A DNA stretch of 64,000 bases from Pseudoduganella umbonata (GTDB lineage: Bacteria; Pseudomonadota; Gammaproteobacteria; Burkholderiales; Burkholderiaceae_D), in the NCBI RefSeq assembly GCF_014192225.1, contig NZ_JACHXS010000012.1, positions 186,001 to 250,000 on the forward strand, in the 5' to 3' direction. Shown here piece by piece: positions 1 through 10,179 of this stretch (the stretch's first letter is position 1; each line of letters begins with the position of its first letter). A program made the translations under genes and the position numbers. A model generated the notes under the pieces. That model saw only the letters and a list, made by a program, of their open reading frames with translations. It did no database searches and was not told where the DNA came from.

Positions 1-1
1 G

Positions 2-1168
2 TATTCCGACAGCGTATGCCTGCAGGAACAGGTCTGCGAACACGGGCTGGCGCCGAAGATGATCACCACGCCCGAATACGCGTCGGTGGCCAACTACGCC
101 TACCACCTCGACGCCGGCAAATTCGTCGGTTTCCTGACGCGCCATTGCACCGGCAAGCTGGGGGTGACGCATATCCAGGGCGACGTGACTGCCGTCAGGA
201 GCTCGCCCGATGGCGATATCGCGGCCGTCGTCACCGCGCAGCAGGGCGAGATCGCGGGCGACCTGTTCATCGACTGCACCGGCTTTTCTTCCCTGCTGCT
301 GGGCAAGCACCTGGGCGTGCCGTTCGTCGACCGGAACGACGTCCTGTTCATCGACAAGGCCATCGCCGCCCAAGTGCCGTACGAGCGCGAGGATGCGCCG
401 ATCGCCTCGCACACCATCTCGACCGGCCAGGCGGCCGGCTGGATCTGGGATATCGGACTGGTGAACCGGCGCGGGATCGGTTACGTGTATTCCAGCCGGC
501 ACACCAGCGACGAGCAGGCCGAGGCCGCGCTGCGCGCGTACATCGGGCCGGCGGGCAAGACAATCGGCACGCGCAGCATTCCGATCCGCTCCGGCCATCG
601 CCAGCTGTTCTGGAAAAACAACTGCGTGGCGGTGGGCCTGGCCGCCGGCTTCCTGGAGCCGCTGGAAGCGTCGGCGCTGGTGCTGGTGGAACTGTCGGCC
701 GATATGCTGGCCGAGCAGTTGCCCGCCACCCGCGACACCGTGGACATCGCCGCGCGGCGCTTCAACGAGACCTTCCTGTACCGCTGGGATCGGATCATCG
801 ACTTCCTGAAACTGCATTACATCCTCAGCAAGCGCACCGACAATGCGTTCTGGATCGATAACCGGGCGCCGGAAACCATTCCCGACAGCCTGAAAGACCT
901 GATGCGGCTGTGGCGCTACCGCCCACCCGGCAACTGCGACTTCACCAGCAATAACGAGGTGTTCCCGGCCGCCAGTTATCAGTACGTCCTGTATGGCATG
1001 GGATTCAGGACCGACCCGGCGTTCCTGCGGCCATCGGCAGGCGAGCAGCGCGCGGCGCAGGAGCATCTGTCGCACAACAGCGCGGCCGTCAAGAAGGCGC
1101 TGAAAATGCTGCCGCCCCATCGCGAGCTGATCGCCAAGATCCACGCTTACGGCCTGCCGGCGGTTTAG
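2..1168 (+). CDS. Flavin-dependent tryptophan halogenase family protein, 3' part
   Basis: The frame is open from the window edge, so the start, the FAD-binding GxGxxG and the catalytic lysine region lie upstream and cannot be checked. Visible support includes GWIWDIG, which matches the WxWxI signature of flavin-dependent halogenases, and the stretch LEPLEASALVLVELS, typical of the PrnA-like family. The fragment is 388 residues; complete members are about 500. Family members use FADH2, O2 and halide to halogenate an indole or another aromatic substrate, but many genomic copies have no known substrate. The next genes, SapC and a DUF6445 protein, follow closely, an arrangement known from TonB-receptor/halogenase loci of Proteobacteria. 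The substrate is unknown. Confidence 0.9.
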   Translation, partial: YSDSVCLQEQVCEHGLAPKMITTPEYASVANYAYHLDAGKFVGFLTRHCTGKLGVTHIQGDVTAVRSSPDGDIAAVVTAQQGEIAGDLFIDCTGFSSLLLGKHLGVPFVDRNDVLFIDKAIAAQVPYEREDAPIASHTISTGQAAGWIWDIGLVNRRGIGYVYSSRHTSDEQAEAALRAYIGPAGKTIGTRSIPIRSGHRQLFWKNNCVAVGLAAGFLEPLEASALVLVELSADMLAEQLPATRDTVDIAARRFNETFLYRWDRIIDFLKLHYILSKRTDNAFWIDNRAPETIPDSLKDLMRLWRYRPPGNCDFTSNNEVFPAASYQYVLYGMGFRTDPAFLRPSAGEQRAAQEHLSHNSAAVKKALKMLPPHRELIAKIHAYGLPAV

Positions 1169-1203
1169 CCGATCCCTTAAAACACAGGAAACAGGACACA
1201 GGC

Positions 1204-1929
1204 ATGGCACATCTGATTTCACTGGACAACACCGCGCACCGGCAGGTCCGCGTCGACAGCCGGCGCGTGGAAGCCGCCGGCGCGACGCTGAACATGGTGC
1301 CGGTGGTATTGAGCGAGTTCCTGAAGCTCGTCGTCCAATACCCGATCGCCTTCACCAAGGACAAGGACACGGGGCGCTTCGCCTGCGTCGCGCTGTTCGG
1401 CTTTCACGACAGCGAAAACCTGTTCGTCGACGATGGACGGTGGGACGCCATCTACGTCCCGCTGCAAGTCTCGCGGCAGCCGTTTTTCCTTGGAAAAGCG
1501 GCCGACAAGCCTGGCGAGGACGGCCACTTCGTCGTCTGCATCGACATCGGGCACGCCAGCATCGGCGGCGACGGCGAGCGCATCTTCGACGCCGATGGGC
1601 AGGAAACGGCGTACCTGGAGGAAGCCAAGGGGCGGCTGGCCGAGCTTCTCAACGGCGAGGCGCCGACACGGCAATTCATCGACACGCTCCTGCACCTCAA
1701 ACTGCTGGTGCCGATGCAGCTGGAGATCACGTTCGGGAACCAGGAAACAACCCAGGTCCAGGGGCTGTACACCATCGATGACGCGCGCCTGGAACAACTC
1801 GATGGGGAAGCGATTGCCGGCCTGCATGCACAGGGCTTCCTTGGCCCGGTCTACACCATGCTGGCGTCGCTCGGGCACGTCTACGCGATGATCGACCGGC
1901 GTAACAAGCGCCTTGCACGGAAGGCGTAG
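1204..1929 (+). CDS. SapC family protein
   Basis: A 241-residue protein resembling the SapC family, named for a Campylobacter S-layer-associated protein; its biochemical role is unsettled. Visible family-like parts are an N-terminal region with VPVVLSEFLKLVVQYPI and a middle FVDDGRWDAIYVPLQ followed by QPFFLG. There is no signal peptide or membrane segment, so it is probably cytoplasmic. It starts 35 bases after the halogenase with a purine-rich AGGAAACAGGAC leader and is followed two bases later by the DUF6445 gene, so the three genes are probably one transcript. SapC proteins recur beside tryptophan halogenases and TonB receptors, suggesting a shared nutrient-uptake or modification role (inference). 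Confidence 0.85.
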   Translation: MAHLISLDNTAHRQVRVDSRRVEAAGATLNMVPVVLSEFLKLVVQYPIAFTKDKDTGRFACVALFGFHDSENLFVDDGRWDAIYVPLQVSRQPFFLGKAADKPGEDGHFVVCIDIGHASIGGDGERIFDADGQETAYLEEAKGRLAELLNGEAPTRQFIDTLLHLKLLVPMQLEITFGNQETTQVQGLYTIDDARLEQLDGEAIAGLHAQGFLGPVYTMLASLGHVYAMIDRRNKRLARKA

Positions 1930-1931
1930 CG

Positions 1932-2678
1932 ATGGATGCGCCCATGGATGACGCGGCATTTGCGCTGCACCCGGCCCCCACGCATCGGGTGCTCCATGTC
2001 GGCGCCGACCGGGAACCGGTGCTGGTCGTCGATGAGCTGTTGCTCGACCCGGAAGCCATCGTGCGCCGGGCGGAGACAGGAACGGCGTTCCAGCGGCAGG
2101 AGGGCGATTTTTATCCGGGCATCCGCAAGCCCCTCGACATGGCGTATGCAAGCGCCGTGTATGCCCACCTGCGCGAGCTCCTGCTCGCTACCTTCGGCGC
2201 CGGCGGCGACGCGGCAGTGACTCCGCTGTCCTGCGTGCTGTCGCTGGCGACAACGCGACCGGAAGCATTGCGGCCGATCCAGAGCGTTCCCCATTTCGAC
2301 AGCGTCGAGCGCAACAGGATCGCCAGCGTGCACTACCTGTGCGGCGAACGATTCGGCGGCACCTCGTTCTACCGCCATCGCAGCACCGGCTTCGAAAGCA
2401 TCGACGGGCCGCGTCTCGCCGGCTATGCGCCGCGCCTGAAACAGGAAGTGATGGAAGAAGCGAAGCGGCAGGCGGCCCGCAGCCTGGCCTATATTCGCGG
2501 CGACACGGCGTTGTTCGAACGGACGGCAAGCGTCGACGCGAAGTTCAACCGCGCTGTCTTCTACCGCAGTAACCTGCTGCATTCGGGCGACATCGCTGTC
2601 GACGCGGGTTTGTCGTCCGACCCGCGCAGCGGGCGCCTGACGGCCAACACGCTGGCGGCGATCGGCCCGCCGCGCTGA
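1932..2678 (+). CDS. DUF6445 family protein
   Basis: A 248-residue protein that matches what I know of DUF6445, a family found with halogenase/SapC loci. The motif VPHFDSVERNR followed by GGTSFYRHRSTG resembles the HxD metal-binding part of Fe(II)/2-oxoglutarate-dependent oxygenases, and a C-terminal FYRSNLLHSGDI could supply the distal histidine. This oxygenase-like reading is inference. It begins two bases after the SapC stop, so translation is probably coupled. No signal peptide is visible. The start at 1932 was chosen for its position directly after the SapC stop; an internal ATG four codons on (MDDAAF) is also possible. Confidence 0.75.
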   Translation: MDAPMDDAAFALHPAPTHRVLHVGADREPVLVVDELLLDPEAIVRRAETGTAFQRQEGDFYPGIRKPLDMAYASAVYAHLRELLLATFGAGGDAAVTPLSCVLSLATTRPEALRPIQSVPHFDSVERNRIASVHYLCGERFGGTSFYRHRSTGFESIDGPRLAGYAPRLKQEVMEEAKRQAARSLAYIRGDTALFERTASVDAKFNRAVFYRSNLLHSGDIAVDAGLSSDPRSGRLTANTLAAIGPPR

Positions 2679-2726
2679 CTGCGGGGAGCGGACGTGGTCG
2701 CTACCCGCACCACGCCCGACGGATGT

Positions 2727-3152
2727 TCAGCGGCGCAGTATCACCAGCGCCTGCACCACCTCCAGCGAGCGCCACGCCATCGCGAAGCCGAGCGCCACGA
2801 ACACGATGCCGGACACCATCGCATACTGCCCACCCATCAGGGAGCCCAGCCACAGCGCGGCGGTGACGACGAAAATGGTCACCAGCAGCCGCGTGGCCCA
2901 GCCTTCATGGCCTTCCTGGCCGGTGCTCAGGTTGCGGTGGGCAAAGGCCGTGAACACCTTGGCGCGGCGGCGGCCGACCACCAGCAGTTCCTGGCCCTCG
3001 GCGAGCACGAGCGGAGTGGACGAGACGATCTTCACCAGTTGCCCGTCCAGCCGGAAGACCGCGGCGTGGATCGTGCTGGTGCCGGTCTTTGGGTTGTACG
3101 ACACGCTTTTTCCGCGCCGCAGTTCGGTCACGGTACCTTTCAGTTTCTCCAT
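2727..3152 (-). CDS. Small membrane protein with N-terminal soluble domain
   Basis: I do not recognise this 141-residue protein. Its first 75 residues are hydrophilic and beta-rich in appearance (KLKGTVTELRRGKSVSYNP, then AVFRLDGQLVKIVSSTPLVL). Two hydrophobic segments follow near residues 90-110 and 113-130, predicting a two-pass inner-membrane protein. The start ATG at 3152 is preceded by AGGGATTT, a good ribosome site, and lies 8 bases after the stop of the GspE-like gene, so it belongs to the same operon. A much longer open frame exists upstream but overlaps the ATPase gene and has no coding character. Because it is co-transcribed with the ATPase, it may be its membrane partner (inference). 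Confidence 0.7.
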   Translation of the reverse strand: MEKLKGTVTELRRGKSVSYNPKTGTSTIHAAVFRLDGQLVKIVSSTPLVLAEGQELLVVGRRRAKVFTAFAHRNLSTGQEGHEGWATRLLVTIFVVTAALWLGSLMGGQYAMVSGIVFVALGFAMAWRSLEVVQALVILRR

Positions 3153-3160
3153 AAATCCCT

Positions 3161-5215
3161 TTACCGCGCACAAGCCGCGCGCACCATGCCGATGTCGGTG
3201 ATGCCGGCCAGTACCTTGTCGATGCCATCCATCTTCAGCGTGCGCATGCCGTCGCCCAGTGCCGCCATCGCCAGCTGCGCGGAGGCGGGCCGGCGGGCCA
3301 GCAGGCGGGCGGCATGTTCGCCCACGGTCATCAGTTCGAACAGGGCCACGCGGCCCCGGTAGCCGCGGTGGCACTCGGCGCAGCCCACGGCGCGGTACAG
3401 CGTGAAGTGCCCGCCGGCATCGGCGTGGCGCTCGCGCCAGCTCGCCAGCACGTGCTCGCGCGTCCAGTTGCCATGATGCGTGGCGTGATTCGCGGCATTG
3501 TTCGCGGCAACGTAGGCGGCAACGCGCGCGGTATCGGGGGCATCGTCATCGGGCTGCAACTCGGCGCAGAATTCCGTCAGCAGCAGCTCCAGTTCCGCCG
3601 CACCGGGGCGATACGGCTGGCGGCAAGCCGTGCACAGCTTCGCGGCAAGCCGCTGCGCCAGCGCGCCGGCAAGCGCGGCGGCGGCGCCGAACGGCTCGGC
3701 CGCCATGTCGAGCAGCTGCCGCGCCCCGTCCGCCGCGCTGCGCGCGGGCAGGGCCGCAAGCACCAGCCGGCCCGTCAACGCGGCTTCGATTGCCAGGCCG
3801 GCCGCCGTGCGGTCGCATGCCGCGTCGATCATGATCACGTCCGCGTCGGCGCGCCGGAACGCTTCCAGCGCGGCGGCAACCTCCAGCTCCGCCGCGCGGC
3901 CGGCATGAACCTGGCGCAGGCCCGGCCCCGCTGGCTTCACGGGATCTTCGGCGGTGCAGATCTTGCGCTCCGGGCGGTTCAGGCAAGCCAGCAGCGCATG
4001 CAGCGTCGTGCTCTTGCCGGCATCGCCGGGGCCACACACCAGCAACAGGCCGCGCGCCTCGTCCAGCAGGCGGCGCAGGCGGGCCAGGTCGTCCGGCGCC
4101 ATGCCCAGCTGCGCCAGCGGCACGGCGGCGTCGGCCGCGGCGAAGCGCAGCACCACGTCCATGCCGGCGCGCGTGGGCAGCGCGGTCGCCTGCAGCATCA
4201 CATCCGGCATGCCGTGCGCGCCGCCACGCAGCGTGCCATGCAGTGTGCCATGCAGTGGGCCATGTCCCGCTGCCCCATTGCCCAGGGCGCCGCCCGCTTC
4301 GAGGCGCCGCATCAGCGCTTCGGCGCGGCCCGGCGGCAGGCTCGCATACGGCACCAGCGCGCCATCCCGGCGCAGGCGAATGGTGCTGCCGGCACTGCCC
4401 GCGGCTTCGATATGTATCGCGGCGGCTCCCAGCCGGTGCGCATCGGCGACGATCCGGGCCAGCAGGCGGGCCCCTTCGTCGCCGGGCTGCGCCGGCACGA
4501 CAGCGCGGCTGGCGACCGGTTCGCCCACTATTGTTGCCGCGGCTGGCGCTGCTGGTGCGGCCGGCGCCTGGCCGGCAGGCGCGGGAGTCGGTGCGGAACG
4601 CGATGCGGGCCGCGCATCGCCCCGCGCTGCGGCCAGCGACCTGGCCGGCGAGGTGGCCAGCGCCTCAGACAAGGAGGTGGCCAACGAGGTGGCCAGCGCC
4701 TCCGCACCTGCCAGGGCATGCGCGGCAAACGGCTGGCCGTCATGCGTGTTGACGAGCTGGATCACGCCCAGCACTTTCGACGATTGCGCCGACGGTCCGG
4801 GCGCCGTCACGGGCACGGCCAGAACCTGCCGGGTGCGATAGCCGGTGCGCTGGTCCACGCCGCGCGGGAAGCGCAGCCCGGGCGCGATCCGCGCCAGTTC
4901 GGCATCGTCGTACGCATCGGCGATACTGACCGCCCGGCGCGCCAGCGCCACGTGACCGGCAATGGCGTGCGGTGCGATCGCCACCTTCACGTCGCGCCAT
5001 GCACCCGCCGCCGTCTTCACTTTCGACACCAGGTAATCGCCTTCGGCATCCACGGCATACAGCGTGAAGCGGTCGCAGGCGAACAGGCCGGTCACCGTAC
5101 CGGCAGGATCGAGCATCACCTCGTCCAGGCTGCCGGCTTCGCGCAGCCGCGCGGCCACCGCGGCCAGCGCCTGCAGGAACGGCATGTGGGTGTCGCGCTC
5201 GGCCGGTGTGTTCAT
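3161..5215 (-). CDS. GAF domain / GspE-PulE-like ATPase with degenerate catalytic motifs
   Basis: A 684-residue protein. Residues about 20-180 form a GAF-like sensor; 185-240 is an Ala/Pro-rich linker; 250-684 aligns with type II secretion/type IV pilus ATPases. Walker A is retained (GPGDAGKST, 395-403) and so is an Asp-box-like AEDPVK (422-427). The Walker B position reads DVIMIDAACD (459-468) where the family has VGEIRD, so the catalytic Glu is missing. The His box reads AALPARS (487-493) instead of STLHTN. Two CxxC pairs (528/531 and 612/615) preserve the tetracysteine zinc site. It overlaps the upstream MBL gene by ATGA. It may bind nucleotide as a regulator without acting as a motor (inference). 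Confidence 0.85.
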   Translation of the reverse strand: MNTPAERDTHMPFLQALAAVAARLREAGSLDEVMLDPAGTVTGLFACDRFTLYAVDAEGDYLVSKVKTAAGAWRDVKVAIAPHAIAGHVALARRAVSIADAYDDAELARIAPGLRFPRGVDQRTGYRTRQVLAVPVTAPGPSAQSSKVLGVIQLVNTHDGQPFAAHALAGAEALATSLATSLSEALATSPARSLAAARGDARPASRSAPTPAPAGQAPAAPAAPAAATIVGEPVASRAVVPAQPGDEGARLLARIVADAHRLGAAAIHIEAAGSAGSTIRLRRDGALVPYASLPPGRAEALMRRLEAGGALGNGAAGHGPLHGTLHGTLRGGAHGMPDVMLQATALPTRAGMDVVLRFAAADAAVPLAQLGMAPDDLARLRRLLDEARGLLLVCGPGDAGKSTTLHALLACLNRPERKICTAEDPVKPAGPGLRQVHAGRAAELEVAAALEAFRRADADVIMIDAACDRTAAGLAIEAALTGRLVLAALPARSAADGARQLLDMAAEPFGAAAALAGALAQRLAAKLCTACRQPYRPGAAELELLLTEFCAELQPDDDAPDTARVAAYVAANNAANHATHHGNWTREHVLASWRERHADAGGHFTLYRAVGCAECHRGYRGRVALFELMTVGEHAARLLARRPASAQLAMAALGDGMRTLKMDGIDKVLAGITDIGMVRAACAR

Positions 5216-6108
5216 CCCAGGTCGACTTCCAGGCCTTCGTATGCGAGGAACACCTGCAGGCCCGCGGGCAGCGGCGCGTGGCGCGCCATGACTTCGGCGA
5301 ACACGGCTTCCAGCTCGTCGTCGCTGCGGGTCGGCTCATGGTGCGTGCAATAGAGGCGTTTGGCGCCCGTGCGCTCGGCCATCGCCAGCGCGCCGTCGAA
5401 AGTGCCGTGGCCCCAGCCGATCTTCGACGGATATTCCTCGCGCGTGTACGAGCAGTCGACGATCAGCGCATCCACGCCGCGCGCCAGGTCGTCGATGGCG
5501 CCCGTGCGCTGCGCCACGTGCTGCGCGAACGCGGCGTATTCCGGCTGTTCTTCGCGATACAGGTTGTACAGGGGTTCATGGTCGCCGGTAAAGAACACCG
5601 ACTTGCCGTTGCAGTCGACCCGGTAGCCCAGGTCCGTTACCGGATGGCTCATCACCACGTTGCGCACCAGGGCATCGCCCACCGGCAGCGCCTCGCCGAC
5701 GGCCAGCGTGCGGTATTCGATCGTCGCATCCATCTGTGCCTCGCCCACGGGGAAGTAGCTGTTCTGCAGCTGCACGCCCATCACGTGCTCGATGCCGTTG
5801 CCCGTGTCCGGGTCGGTCGCGCCATGCAGGCGTACGCGGCTGCCCTTGACGAACAGCGGCGTGAAGAACGGCAGGCCGTGGATGTGGTCCCAGTGACTGT
5901 GCGTGATGAAGATGTTGGCCTCGATGGGCCGGCGCGGCGCCGCCACCAGCGACTGGGCGAGACAGAACAGGCCGGTACCGCCGTCGAGCACGATCAGCGT
6001 GTCGTTGTCGCTGCGGATTTCGATGCACGTGGTATTGCCGCCATAGCGCACCGTGCGCGGCCCCGGCGAGGGGATCGAGCCGCGCACTCCCCAGAACTTG
6101 AATTTCAT
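5212..6108 (-). CDS. MBL-fold metallo-hydrolase
   Basis: A 298-residue metallo-beta-lactamase-fold protein. The metal motif HxHxDH is present as THSHWDHIHG, followed by later ligands in SHPV, FTGDHEP and CTHHEPT. The N-terminus MKFKFWGVRGSIPSPG and the YGGNTTC segment are typical of a phosphodiesterase-like MBL subgroup often found near signalling genes. The start at 6108 was chosen because this N-terminus is the family's conserved beginning; the frame is open for 23 more codons upstream without family similarity. It is the first gene of a three-gene operon and overlaps the next start by four bases (ATGA). The substrate is unknown; cyclic nucleotides or an RNase Z-like role are possible. Confidence 0.88.
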   Translation of the reverse strand: MKFKFWGVRGSIPSPGPRTVRYGGNTTCIEIRSDNDTLIVLDGGTGLFCLAQSLVAAPRRPIEANIFITHSHWDHIHGLPFFTPLFVKGSRVRLHGATDPDTGNGIEHVMGVQLQNSYFPVGEAQMDATIEYRTLAVGEALPVGDALVRNVVMSHPVTDLGYRVDCNGKSVFFTGDHEPLYNLYREEQPEYAAFAQHVAQRTGAIDDLARGVDALIVDCSYTREEYPSKIGWGHGTFDGALAMAERTGAKRLYCTHHEPTRSDDELEAVFAEVMARHAPLPAGLQVFLAYEGLEVDLG

Positions 6109-6295
6109 TCGTCGCTCATCCTGTCTGCATTCCTGTCTCGCTCCGTCCCGCCGCCCGCGCGGGCCAGCAGTTGCCATCGGATGATAGCGGTTTTTCTCGC
6201 TCTTCTGGCGGGATTCGGCGCCACGGCAGATTTCCTGTTGGCAAATTTACACGCACTGCCATCCATGGTCGTCGCGTTTGATTCGATGAAATGCG

Positions 6296-6326
6296 TCGAC
6301 CTTCCCATCATGGGATACTTCATGCT
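6296..6326 (+). promoter_or_regulatory. CueR/MerR-type promoter of copA
   Basis: A 13-bp perfect dyad TCCCATCATGGGA (6303-6315) sits between a -35-like TCGACC (6296-6301) and a -10-like CATGCT (6321-6326), giving a 19-bp spacer. GACCTTCCC at the left side matches the left half of the known Escherichia coli copA CueR box. Over-long spacers with a central dyad are the hallmark of MerR-family activation. It lies 30 bp upstream of copA. Confidence 0.75.
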
Positions 6327-6355
6327 GACCGCATCATGGCAGCAGGAGTATCCCG

Positions 6356-8613
<2,258 letters not shown>

Positions 8614-8635
<22 letters not shown>

Positions 8636-8726
8636 ACATCGGCCAGGCTGCCGCGGAAGGAGGGAAGATGAACATCGGCGAGGCTGCCGCAGAAGGAGGG
8701 AAAATGAACATCGGCGAGGCTGCCGC
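8614..8726 (+). repeat. 36-bp tandem repeat carrying ribosome site and start codon of cueR
   Basis: The unit ATGAACATCGGC...GCTGCCGC...AAGGAGGG is repeated: full copies at 8632-8667 and 8668-8703, then a 23-base partial copy at 8704-8726. The AAGGAGGG ribosome site with its flanks also precedes the first copy (8614-8631). Thus three ATG codons, each preceded by a near-perfect Shine-Dalgarno, lie 36 bases apart in one frame. Confidence 0.95.
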
Positions 8727-9099
8727 CGCCTCGGGCGTCACGGCGAAAATGATCCGCTACTACGAAAGCATCGGCCTGGTGCCGGCCGCGCGGCGCACCG
8801 GCAGCGGCTACCGGCTGTATGGCGACAGGGAAGTCCACACGCTGCGTTTCATCCGCCGCGCCCGCAAGCTGGGGTTCTCGCTGGAGCGCATCGCCGGCCT
8901 GCTGTCGCTGTGGCAGGACGGCAGTCGCGCCAGCGCCGACGTGAAACGCATCGCGCTGGACCACGTGGCCGAACTGGAGCAGCGCATCCGCGAGCTGACG
9001 GAAATGCGCGACACGATCGCCACGCTGGCCGCCTGCTGCCACGGCGACGAGCGGCCCGATTGCCCGATCCTGCAAGGCATCGCCGACTCCACCGGGTAG
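8632..9099 (+). CDS. cueR: CueR-like MerR family copper regulator with triplicated N-terminus
   Basis: A MerR-family activator: helix-turn-helix region (MNIGEAAAASGVTAKMIRYY), dimer helix, and a C-terminal metal loop CCHGDERPDC in which two Cys are eight positions apart, as in CueR. This predicts sensing of Cu(I), Ag(I) or Au(I). From the first ATG (8632, overlapping the copA stop) the protein is 155 residues. From the third ATG (8704) it is 131, the normal CueR length. The extra 24 residues are two copies of MNIGxAAAEGGK. All three ATGs have an AAGGAGGG site, so which start is used, or whether all are, cannot be decided here. The widest span is annotated. Confidence 0.92.
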
Positions 9100-9170
9100 C
9101 CGCTCGCAGGCTTGCGCCGCGCTCCTTGCGGCCGGGCTAGAATCGGCGCCAACCCATCAATGGAGGCGCT

Positions 9171-9890
9171 GTGGAACCTTACATCCTGTACTACTGGCCC
9201 ACGATCCAGGGCCGCGGCGAGTTCGTGCGGCTGGCGCTGGAGGAAGCCGGCGTACCGTATCGCGACGTCGGCCGCGGCCCGAAAGGCATGCCGCAGATAT
9301 CGGCGTCGCTCGACTTCCGCAGCGAGCCGCTGGCCGCGTTCGCGCCGCCCGTGCTGCGCGCCGGCGAACTGCTGATCGGACAGACCGCCAACATCCTGCT
9401 GTTCCTCGGTGCCCGCCACGGCCTGGCGCCGCGCACCGAAAAGGGCCGGCTGTGGTGCAACCAGCTGCAGCTGACGATCGCCGACATCGTGGCCGAGGCG
9501 CACGACACGCACCACCCGATCTCGGTGAACAGCTACTACGAGGAGCAGAAAAAGGAAGCGCGGGCGCGTTCCAGGGATTTTCGCGCGGAGAGAATTCCGA
9601 AGTTCCTGAACTACTTCGAGAAGGTGCTGGCCGCCAATCCGGGCCGGGGCAATTTCGCCGTCGGCTCGCGGCTGACGTACGTGGACCTGTCGCTGTTCCA
9701 GCTCGTCGAGGGACTGCGCTATGCCTTCCCGAAAACCATGGGCCAGCTGGAGCCGCAGTGGCCGAAGCTGGCGGCGTTGTGCGAGACGGTGCGGCAGCGG
9801 CCGAACATCGCCGCCTACCTGGCATCGAAGCGGCGGATTCCCTTCAACGAGGAAGGGATATTCCGCCGCTATCCGGAGCTGGACAAGTAG
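9171..9890 (+). CDS. Glutathione S-transferase family protein
   Basis: A 239-residue GST-fold protein. The N-terminal thioredoxin-like part has YYWPTIQGRGEFVRLALEE and the cis-Pro region FAPPVLRAGELLIGQTANI; the helical C-terminal half has YVDLSLFQLVEGLRYAFPK. It resembles the GST group close to sigma/alpha/mu-class enzymes of animals, found widely in Proteobacteria. The start is GTG at 9171, chosen because GGAGG lies 7-9 bases upstream and the N-terminus fits the family; the nearby ATG at 9160 is out of frame. It probably conjugates or reduces electrophiles with glutathione in the cytoplasm; the substrate is unknown. It converges on the copZ-like gene, only three bases away. Confidence 0.9.
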   Translation: MEPYILYYWPTIQGRGEFVRLALEEAGVPYRDVGRGPKGMPQISASLDFRSEPLAAFAPPVLRAGELLIGQTANILLFLGARHGLAPRTEKGRLWCNQLQLTIADIVAEAHDTHHPISVNSYYEEQKKEARARSRDFRAERIPKFLNYFEKVLAANPGRGNFAVGSRLTYVDLSLFQLVEGLRYAFPKTMGQLEPQWPKLAALCETVRQRPNIAAYLASKRRIPFNEEGIFRRYPELDK

Positions 9891-9893
9891 AGC

Positions 9894-10094
9894 TTACCTG
9901 GCACCGCTGACCGGATAGCCGGCATCGGCGATCGCCGCCTTCACCGCGTCGAGCGGCGCGCCGGACTGCACCTTGACGGCCTTGCCGGCCAGGTCGACGT
10001 CGACCTGGGCATTGCCGTCGATGGCCTTGACGGCTTTCGTGACTGCCGCGACGCAATGGCCGCAGCTCATGTTTTCAACTTGCAGTTCGTACAT
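9894..10094 (-). CDS. copZ: CopZ-like copper chaperone (HMA domain)
   Basis: A 66-residue single heavy-metal-associated domain with the metal motif MSCGHC near residues 9-14 and the usual beta-alpha-beta-beta-alpha-beta pattern ending in ADAGYPV. Such proteins bind Cu(I) and deliver it to CopA or to the regulator. The presence of its own CueR-type promoter (10124-10154) and of copA/cueR 0.8-1.3 kb away supports a copper role rather than mercury. GGGAGGACACC provides the ribosome site. A GST gene separates it from copA-cueR. Confidence 0.92.
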   Translation of the reverse strand: MYELQVENMSCGHCVAAVTKAVKAIDGNAQVDVDLAGKAVKVQSGAPLDAVKAAIADAGYPVSGAR

Positions 10095-10123
10095 GGTGTC
10101 CTCCCTTGAATGACGATGGGCTT

Positions 10124-10155
10124 ACTGTAATCCTTGCCACGGGGGGAAGGTCAAG
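10124..10155 (-). promoter_or_regulatory. CueR/MerR-type promoter of the copZ-like gene
   Basis: On the minus strand TTGACC (10154-10149) is followed by a 19-bp spacer containing CCTTCCC...GGCAAGG and then a -10-like TACAGT (10129-10124). The inverted half-sites match at six of seven positions, and the whole element closely resembles the E. coli copA CueR promoter and the one before copA in this window. Confidence 0.82.
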
Positions 10156-10179
10156 CGCGCGCATCGATGACGAGCATCG

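Noticed and set aside
3314..5353. Long plus-strand frame opposite the GspE-like gene
   Set aside because: Arg/Gln/Gly-rich translation with no fold-like pattern; the minus-strand gene has recognisable motifs throughout.
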